Of a stretch of 64,000 nucleotides of DNA, positions 56,488 to 64,000 are shown in pieces. Where the stretch lies: positions 62,001 to 126,000 of the forward strand of contig JABYQU010000050.1 in NCBI GenBank assembly GCA_022264855.1, read 5' to 3'. The first letter of the stretch is position 1; every line of letters starts with the position of its first letter. The translations under genes and the position numbers were made by a program. Below the pieces are notes generated by a model that searched no databases, was not told the origin of the DNA, and saw only the letters and a program-made list of their open reading frames with translations. The stretch is from Lenzites betulinus. Lineage: Eukaryota; Basidiomycota; Agaricomycetes; Polyporales; Polyporaceae.

Positions 56488-57836
56488 ACTCGACTTCTGC
56501 GAGGGGCTGGTGGTCTTCGAGATGCGACTGTGCCTGTATGGCGTACACGGTCCTCTACGCGAGGCCTTTACCTCCGCAGGGCAACTCATGTCGGCCGTCG
56601 GCCCTCGGAGGACTCAATTAGTGGTCCGCCCGCGTGCTGCCAGGATGCGCCGCATTCGCATCGCAGGCACGATCATGGCTGGTAAGTACTACTGCAATGT
56701 TCGTTCGCCACAGGAAACCGGCCAAGCCACATGTCAATATTGTCATCCCCGTACGTGCCCCGGATCGTTTGTTCGACAGATCCATGTCGCGCCGACTGAT
56801 GCACACGCCGTTCTCAGCACCCCCACGTCTATTCCCCAGGTGTTCGTGTCGCGCACCGCGCACTATGATGCCGACTGCCAGAGCAGGCGTTCTGCGCTCG
56901 GTGCCTGATCCGCTTCTGTACCTGTCGAGTCCATTATGTGTGTCAGAGTCGCGCGGTTCGTCGTCCCACGCCCGCGCGGCACTCGGTGCTAGACTCGGTC
57001 TCTCCGCGGGCGAGCCTGGCCCATACCGAAGCGATGCGGCTTTCGAGAGGCTTTCCGCCATCGTGGTAGCATTCCCCGTCGCCCATTGGTCCTGTGTACT
57101 CTTCTCCGGAGTCCGGCGGTTGGCTGGATCGCGCCAGGCTGCAGGTGACGGGTGCGTCCGAGTGCGTCTCTGGCTGGTAGTACGCGCTCACCACACCTTC
57201 CGAAGTAGGCTTTCACGCCGCTGTGCCTGTCCCCGAACGGCAGCTTCCCTTCGCTGCTCGGTGTGTAACACATCTCGGTTTCGAGACGGGCGGTGTTGTC
57301 GGACATGGCGTCCGCGAGCCTAGTGCCCGACGTCCCGCGCGGTCGATGTGCACTCGTGGGTATGCCGTTCGCGTATGATGCGTTCCATGCTATGTCCCGA
57401 GGCGTGTCCCGCATTAACGCACCGGCCGCGGCCCCTGCTGCGACGCCGTCCCCGCATCCGCATCCGCAACAGCCATTCACTGGCGTTCCTCGGGCGCCGG
57501 TGCCTTGGTCGCTCGGCTGCACTTGTGCGAAGATGTGCATGGGGCTGCCGGGCAGGTTGGGCGGGCGATCTGGGGCCCTAGATGCGGCAGTGGGCCTGCT
57601 CGTGGGCGACGGCCAAGCCGAGGACAGGCGGCTCGACGTCCGACGTGGGCGATGCGTCCAATCCGCGCGCGGCGCGTGCCGTGATACAGTGTGCATCTGC
57701 TGGTGCTTCGCGCCGCGAGCGAATGGGGCGTGCTGGTGGGTGAGGGTATAAAGCCGCGCTGTTGGGGAGGGTGGGCCCCAGACACTCGCAACTTGCAGCT
57801 GTCTACCGACGCCCTCGGACCCAGACACAGAACATC
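56488..57836. other. Intergenic with promoter of secreted protein 2
   Basis: No gene is recognised. TATAAA at 57747-57752 lies 85 bp before the ATG at 57837. Confidence 0.5.
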
Positions 57837-58970
57837 ATGAAGACGGCATCGATCCTCGTGTTCGTCCTTGCGGCCGCCCTGAGCACGTCTGCGCTCAACA
57901 CGCCGGCCATTCGCAGTACGTTCCCGCAACGGTACACCTACCTATATGTATACTGACCGCGCGCAGTTCGGCAGGACAACGACACGGACGGGGCCGTGTG
58001 CGCGGGGGCGACGGTCGTCGAGACGTCCACGCTCGTTGCGGGCGACACGAGCGTCGAGCTGACGAAGTGGGCGTGCGCGCCGACGGCGGTGTCGCCGTTC
58101 GTGCAGGCGGACATCGGCGGGGGCCTGCTCGGGCTCCTCGGCGGCCTGCTGGGGCTCGGGTACTGGTTCCCGCCGCTGCCGCCGTACCACCCTAAGCCGC
58201 CGCCGGCGAAGCACACGACGGCGACGGCGACGAAGACAGTGACGAGCGTGTCGGTTTCGGTGTCGGTGTCGGCTACGACGGCGACGGACACGGTGACGAG
58301 CGCGACGACGGTCGTGCAGAGCGAGACGGACACGGTGACCGCGACGGTCACTGCGACGGTGTCGGCTGCGGCGCCGAGCTCGACGTTCACGAACGTCTGC
58401 AACGCTATCTGTGGGTCCTAATTCCTCTCGATGATGCGCAGTGAGCTGAGCGGGTGTTCGAGCAGGCACGGACGTGTGCGCGCAGAGCGGACGCCTGCCG
58501 CCGATCAGCGACGACTGCGCGGCGCTCGTGAACGCCATCACCGTCCTCAACGGCCAGATCCGTGCGTCCTTCTCCCTCTCTCTATGTTTTCAGGCGCATG
58601 GGTGCTCATCGAGTCGATGGCAGTGCCGACGTTCGACGTCGAGGCGGGCCACGTCCAGACGATCACCTCCGGGACGTGCCGGTTTTTCTTCCAGAACAAC
58701 GGGCCCTTGCCGCTCGAGTACTGCTGGCTCTCCCTCGTTCGTCTCATAGTTCCTTCCAGTGTGCGCGTGGCGGCTAACGGGTGCGCGGCGACACTAGGCC
58801 CAGACGGCCTCGCAGGCCGGGAACGCGTGCTTCCCGCCCGTACAGCCGATGTCCTCCGAGGGGCTCTGCGTGTCCAGCGACTCGTCCTGGGAGGTTGGGT
58901 ACGTGCATCCTTTCCTTCGTGAGGATATGGGCGTGACTGACATTTGACTCGCAGTGCCGCGCATTCGTGA
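57837..58970 (+). CDS. Secreted ten-cysteine protein 2, unknown function
   Basis: Paralogue of the gene at 53388, same strand. Exons are 57837-57915, 57967-58410, 58466-58561, 58624-58736, 58798-58898 and 58955-58970, giving 282 residues. The signal peptide is MKTASILVFVLAAALSTSA. Ten mature cysteines occupy the same positions as in protein 1 (AVC, WAC, NVC, AIC, DVC, DDC, GTC, YCW, NAC, GLC). The extra length lies in exon 2, between the second and third cysteine: a Gly/Leu run (GGGLLGLLGGLLGLGYW), a Pro-rich step and about 60 residues of Thr/Val/Ser repeats, a likely O-glycosylated spacer. Protein 1 has an intron (53694-53799) at this place. The end EVGAAHS matches RIGVAHS of protein 1. Confidence 0.87.
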
Positions 58971-59797
58971 GCGGCGCAGAAGGCTGGAAAATATTTCAAT
59001 TGGGAATCTTGGGGCTGTTCGGTATGGGTTTATCTGGGCGCACTGTGCAGGGGGACTCGGTGCCAGTATGTTACTACGAGGGATATCGGGACGAGGCAGG
59101 TCTAATCAGAGATGCTATCATTGAGCCCACGACGTAATCGCGGTGGCGATGCGGGATTTCCCGTATGAGAGATTTGAGGGTGGTCACGCAGAGGTGTGTC
59201 TTTTCTTACCTCAGTCGCGCCAATGTAACGTTCTCTTTCTTCTGGGCTTCCGCTGATACTCTGGCGACGCTTGAGCGACTCCTGCATGCTTCTTGGAGCT
59301 GATGGGTTGAAGTCGAACTGCATCTATCTCTGATATCAGAAGGAGCGTGGGTCATCGCGCGTTCGTTGCTGAGAATGAGAGTGCTATAGCAAGCCACGAT
59401 GATGGGTACGCGGAGGTGGGCGAAAGCAAGCGGCGCGCACAAGGCATCATACACTGCGCATGTATGATTTCCACATGTTCAAATTCATGCGGATCGTAAT
59501 TAGCGAGCGACTTCTTGACCTCGCCTTGACCTCGCCGGCTGGGAATTCTGTTTGATAGGATGCGTTCTGCCCAGCTATAAACGCCCCTCGCAGTGCTGCT
59601 AGTCGTTGGCTCTACTATCACCTCGCACTAAAGTCAGAGGAGTCTGAGACAGCGCACAGCTTGGGACGACCCTTGTTGAACTTGCCAGAGCGAACAGCCA
59701 CCCGAACGACTCTCCCGTTCATCCACCCACCACTCAGGAGGACTCACATCACCACTGGGTGTCCCAAAAATCACTACTACTAGAAACACACGACTCA
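58971..59797. other. Intergenic, no gene recognised
   Basis: Separates secreted protein 2 from the GMC oxidoreductase. Nothing recognisable. Confidence 0.5.
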
Positions 59798-61909
59798 ATG
59801 TGGCCCTTTTCGACGCCGTACCCCGAGCAGCGCGTCGAGCAGCTGCACGAAGAGTACGACTACATCGTCGTCGGTACGTACTCGGGGAAGTTCACACGTC
59901 ACGTCGCTCACGGTCTGTACACACTGCATATCTACAGGCGGCGGCACCGCGGGCTGCGTGCTCGCGAATCGGCTCAGCGCCGCCCCCACCACGCGCGTCC
60001 TGCTCGTCGAGCGCGGGCCCGTCGCGGACACGTGGGCATCGCGCGTGCCGCTGTTCTCGTCCGACTTCGCGTCTGACGGGACGCGCACGGTGCGCCGCAC
60101 GATGGTGCCCCAGACGCAGCTGCTGCCCGCGGGGCGCATGATGGAGGCGTACACGGGCGCGGTGCTGGGGGGCACGAGCAGGATCAACCAGATGCTGTAT
60201 ACAAGGGGATTGCCCGCGGAGTATGACGCGTGGCGGGAGGCGGGGATGGAGGGCTGGGGGTGGGAGGATTTGAAGGGCTACTTTTTGAAGTCGGAGAGGG
60301 CGGATGTGGAGGTCGAGGGCGTGCATAGCGGGAGGGGTGAGTGCGGCTCGGGGGCGAGCACTTGAGTGCGCGGGAGGCTGAAGTGCATGGTAGGGCTGTG
60401 GAGCAACAGGACTCACCCGGGTTTCTACTTTAGAGGGTTCGAAGAGTAAGCCTGGGTTCGTTCGGTCGTCTCGAACGCATGATGCTGACGTTCGTGTGTT
60501 CGTAGGGCTGTTGAAGCGGCGAAGGCAGTTGGGCTGCCGTACATTCCCGACCTGAACTCCCCGACAAGCCCGCCATTTGGCTGCGGACGTCTGCACTTCA
60601 CGATCGACCAGGGCGCGCACCGCAACTCGACGTACCATGCGTTCCTCCCCAAGGACGTGGCCATCGCGCGGACGCGTACGGGACAGCTGCATGTGTGCAC
60701 GAACACGATCGTGGAGCGGCTGGTGACGGAGCGCGCGGCGGACGGCGCGCTGGTGGTGACTGGCGTCGTTCTGGGGCCGACAGTCGCGGGCAAGGGCGGT
60801 GCGAAGACGAGGACGATTGCGGCCAAGAAGGAGATCGTGCTGAGTTCTGGCCCATTTGGGTCCCCGCAGATTCTGATGCTGAGGTAGGCTGACTGGAGGT
60901 CGAAGTTGTTTGATGTTACTCACTAGCGTACAGTGGTATAGGGCCTGCTGAGCACCTCAAGGAGCTTGGAATCGTTGTAGCTAAAGACCTACCTGCCGTG
61001 GGCTCTAACTTGGTGCGTACTCGCACCCAGTCTCGTGTTAACCGAACTGAACCTGTGATTACAGCAAGACCACTTTGGGGTGACCGTCGGGTTCCACATC
61101 AGCATATGGGACTCTCTGTACTCGCTCGAGCGATACCCTTGGCGATTTTTCTACGAGCTCGTGCGCTATTTGATCTGGGGCACCGGCCTGCTCCTCGTGC
61201 CCGTGCTCCAGCTCGCGATTTTCACGCACTCAACGCTCCTCGACGCGCGCGGACTCCCCACAAAAACAGAGAAAGCGTTCGACAAGACGCTACCCGATAT
61301 CGAAATCATGCCCGTGCGTCCCCCATTTCCCCCCCTTCATGCACACCACTGATAAACAGCGCATAGATGGCGTACGACAGCACCGACGCGGGATCAGAAG
61401 CCGTCATCCCGAAGACGAGTGGGTCGTACAGCTTCCTGAACGTGCTCCTCGCGCCCCGGAGCCGCGGCACCGTGCGCCTCGCCGCCGCCGACCCCCGCGC
61501 GCCGCTCGTCGTCGACCCCGCGTACTTCTCGGACGCGGCGGACTTCGTGCCGTTGCGCGGGGCGGTGCGCCTGTCGCTCCGCCTGCGTGACGGGATGCGC
61601 AAGCGCGGGTATAAGATGACGGACGCGACCGTGCCGCGGAGCGAGACGGATGAGGATGTGGATGAGTGGATTAGGCGGTGCAATAGGACGACGTACCATT
61701 ATACGTCGACGTGTCGGATGGGAAGGCTGGAGGACGCGGGGGAGTGGGAGGGCGGGGCGGTGGTGGACGCGCAGTTGAGGGTGTATGGGGTGAAGGGGCT
61801 GAGGGTGGCGGACTCGTCGGTGTTCCCGTGGGTGCCGAGGACGCATACGCAGGCGCCGACGGTGGCCGTTGCGGAGAAGTGTGCGGATATGATTCTGAGC
61901 GGGCTGTGA
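59798..61909 (+). CDS. GMC family FAD-dependent oxidoreductase
   Basis: Flavoprotein alcohol/sugar/choline-type oxidase or dehydrogenase; exact substrate unknown. Exons are 59798-59873, 59938-60336, 60394-60445, 60506-60883, 60934-61012, 61065-61313 and 61367-61909, giving 591 residues, normal for the family. Rossmann FAD motif YIVVGGGTAGCVLANRLS (residues 23-40), GMC signature 1 GAVLGGTSRINQMLYTRG (99-116), signature 2 GPFGSPQILMLSGIGP, catalytic His522 in TTYHYTSTCRMG and the second active-site His571 in PWVPRTHTQAP, where many family members have Asn or His. There is no signal peptide, so it is probably intracellular, unlike secreted aryl-alcohol oxidases. A hydrophobic stretch (YLIWGTGLLLVPVLQLAIF) in the substrate domain could sit at a membrane surface. 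The start aligns just before the Rossmann strand. Confidence 0.93.
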
Positions 61910-62286
61910 GGGCTTTACAAATTTGTTTGAAAGGATCGAGATGGCTCATCGGCATACAATTGTCCTGTCCATCGCCCTAACATAAATCAGAGGGATGTTA
62001 CATAGCGCGTACATTCAGCAAGTCTCCTGTACTGAGGACGAGCACAAGGGACGAGCACAAGCCTAGATGTTGTCCTCTGGACCGTCTTCTATCATCTTCG
62101 CATAATGCTCGGCATTGTCACTTTCATATAGCTTTCGTGAAAACCACGACGTATTGTAATAGGCAGAGAATGACATACAAGGTGCACACTTTTCGGCTTT
62201 GCGGGCGGGTCCTGCGGCAGAGTGGGGAATGTGTCACAGTGTGCAGTGTTGTTCCGCAGTTCCGGTGCCGGAGAAGCAGGAAGCCA
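61910..62286. other. Intergenic, contains FunK1-associated relic
   Basis: On the minus strand near 62130 the sequence MKVTMPS matches the start of the acidic frame next to FunK1-A (MKATMPG at 33380), but two TGA/TAG codons follow within 15 codons, so the downstream segment is broken here. Confidence 0.55.
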
Positions 62287-64000
62287 TCATTGAAGTGGTA
62301 CCCGCCCAGGCGGCACGTTGTTGGCCAGAGTCGTCAATTGTCGGCGAAAGAAGCCGTACACAGGTGCATACGTCTCCATGGCCTCGAAGGCATACTTCCG
62401 TCCATCGTAACTGCCCTCGAGCGCCCACTGCATAGTAAGCAGCGTGTCTGAGAGATCCTCGCGTATGTCTTCACTCAAGCCCGCAAGAATCTTGTCGAAG
62501 ATTCCGCCTTGGCCCATCATAATCTGACGACGAGTGTTGAAGACGTTGGGGTCGCTCATCTCGAACGGCACAGTGGCTGTGGCTCGACCTCCGGGGATGC
62601 GGGCGACGGAAACCCAGAGCAGGATCCAGAAGAATGATTCCACGTCATGCTGAAAGTTGTGGCGAACGACGGCGAGAGATGGCTCTCGTGTACTTGGCCT
62701 CCCTAGCGCTAAGTCAATGTGAGGTCGATATATGTGGCTTCCTGTCTGGAGTTCGACAGCCATGAAGAACGGCGTGCCCTACACGAAACCGTCAGGGTCG
62801 AAGAAACACGTCTCAGGCCATCCCCACGCACCGTCCGAGGATCTGAGTGTCCTCCCACCGACAGATCGAACTTCTTGGCGTATTCAAGATCGCCCAGGAT
62901 ACCACGCCCATTGTAGAAGAGCACGTTGCCGGAGCTGATGTCGCGATGGATCCAGCCGATGAGGAACAGAATCTGTACGGCTGCCGGAGCACAGGTAGGT
63001 CAGTGGTGCCGATACAACATCAACGAGGTCTCCAACCCACCCCATAAGCAGTCCAATAGTGCTTGTACGGCATCGTGCAGATCCTTCAAATCGTGCAGCG
63101 CACAGCATACCTCTTTGTACACCACAAAGTTGCGTCGGTTAGGCCCGTATTTGTGCTTGCTGTCCGAAGCTCGAGATCTGTCGGCTCCTTTCTTCAAAGC
63201 ACCCTTGTCGACAGACCCCGGCGGTGCAAAGACATCCTTGTCCAAGATGAACCCCTCGGCGACGGACTTGGACATCGCGCCCCGTTCGTCCGCCTCAATC
63301 GACAGAAACAGGTCCTTGTAGGTACCATCCTCCAGGCGGCGACGGAGTTCCTGCCTCGTCGACTCGTCAACACCGCTGAGCCGGGGATCGTCGTCCGCTG
63401 GGAAATTCGCCCCTAGCTCGTCACAGCACGCGAAGATCTGCTTCTGGATCTCGCTCTCCGTGCTGGCGCTGCCGTCAATCCATACATCTCTCAGCACCAT
63501 GGGCTGCGCGTTCGGAAGCGGGTCCAGGCGGCTGAAGTCGCGCACTTCTATGACCTTCCATGCGCGTGTTGCGCGACCGACGATGGCCAAGGAATTGTAC
63601 TCGTGGAGACACCTGAGCGTCTTGAAGTATCGATCGCCCACTTTGTAGACGTAGCGCCGATGAGGGCCATTCTGGTCGGTTTCGGCGATGCGCATGATGT
63701 TTGTGTCGTAGCCAAGTTCCTCGGGCGTGGAGAAAATGAGGGCCGAGAGCGCGTGCACGACCGCCCGGACGTCCTGCAGTATACCATGAGCGATATATCA
63801 GCACACAGAACACAGGGAACACACGACGAAGCTATAGGCCGACGACCTCGCGAAGTGTGACCGGGAGAAGTACCAGAGCATGATCTGCGTGTCTTCGATT
63901 GTGATCTGTGCAAATATCACGCCGGCATGCTGTTAGGCTTTGCTTCGTCGCGTTGGAAGACGGCTTACATTGTATGTATGTGTCCGCCAGCAGTCGCTGT
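62287..64000 (-). CDS. FunK1-D, fungal-specific protein kinase, 5' end outside window
   Basis: FunK1 family kinase cut by the right window edge. Visible exons on the minus strand: part of exon 2 (64000-63969), 63905-63825, 63773-63041, 62980-62832 and 62778-62287. Exon lengths 81, 733 and 149 are identical to FunK1-A and B. The catalytic loop WIHRDISSGNVLF and GDLEYAKKF are intact, the Trp that is a stop in FunK1-A is present (LWYFSRSH), and the exon 3 donor is GTGTGT. It ends at PPGRVPLQ with TGA, the same early end as FunK1-A, and shares downstream sequence with it, so A and D are closest relatives. Part of the C-lobe is diverged (IMMGQGGIFDKILAGLSED). Confidence 0.9.

Noticed and set aside
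59892..60923. Minus-strand 343-codon frame opposite the GMC gene
   Set aside because: Antisense shadow of GC-rich GMC exons with no domain features.

Overview
This window is nuclear DNA of a filamentous basidiomycete, most likely an Agaricomycete. It is GC-rich, and its genes are split by many introns of about 50 to 60 bp with GT..AG ends and CTNAC-like branch sites. It also carries several copies of the FunK1 protein kinase family, which is expanded in mushroom-forming fungi. I see no rRNA, tRNA, CRISPR array or bacterial operon structure.

Left half (1-32171): a direct tandem array of a segment of about 12 kb. Copy 1 is 1-12000 (the array already runs at the window edge), copy 2 is 12001-24584, and copy 3 is 24585-32171 with an internal deletion. 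Each full unit holds, in order: a region with no convincing gene, a minus-strand reading frame with an internal 632-bp duplication, a very GC-rich block, a minus-strand chimera of an acidic C-terminal tail and a truncated S28 serine peptidase, a decayed FunK1 kinase, a 1-Cys peroxiredoxin gene (Prx5/PMP20 type) on the plus strand, and a satellite of about 154-bp monomers that bridges one unit to the next. Copies 1 and 2 and the left part of copy 3 are nearly identical. The right part of copy 3 (from 29583) is visibly more diverged.

Right half (32172-64000): ordinary genes framed by FunK1 kinases. FunK1-A (minus, probably dead) and FunK1-B (plus) flank a casein kinase 1 gene, a divergent EAF3/MRG15 chromatin gene and a small unknown gene. 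FunK1-C (plus) and FunK1-D (minus, running off the right edge) flank two paralogous secreted ten-cysteine proteins and a GMC oxidoreductase. A 713-bp non-autonomous TA-flanked DNA transposon lies between the two secreted-protein genes.

The strongest candidates for something undescribed are the exon-like 154-bp satellite that links the 12-kb units, the ten-cysteine secreted family with conserved exon lengths, and the mosaic history of the peroxiredoxin/FunK1 array. Exon boundaries were deduced by eye from splice consensus, reading frame and comparison between paralogues in the window. No database search was possible.
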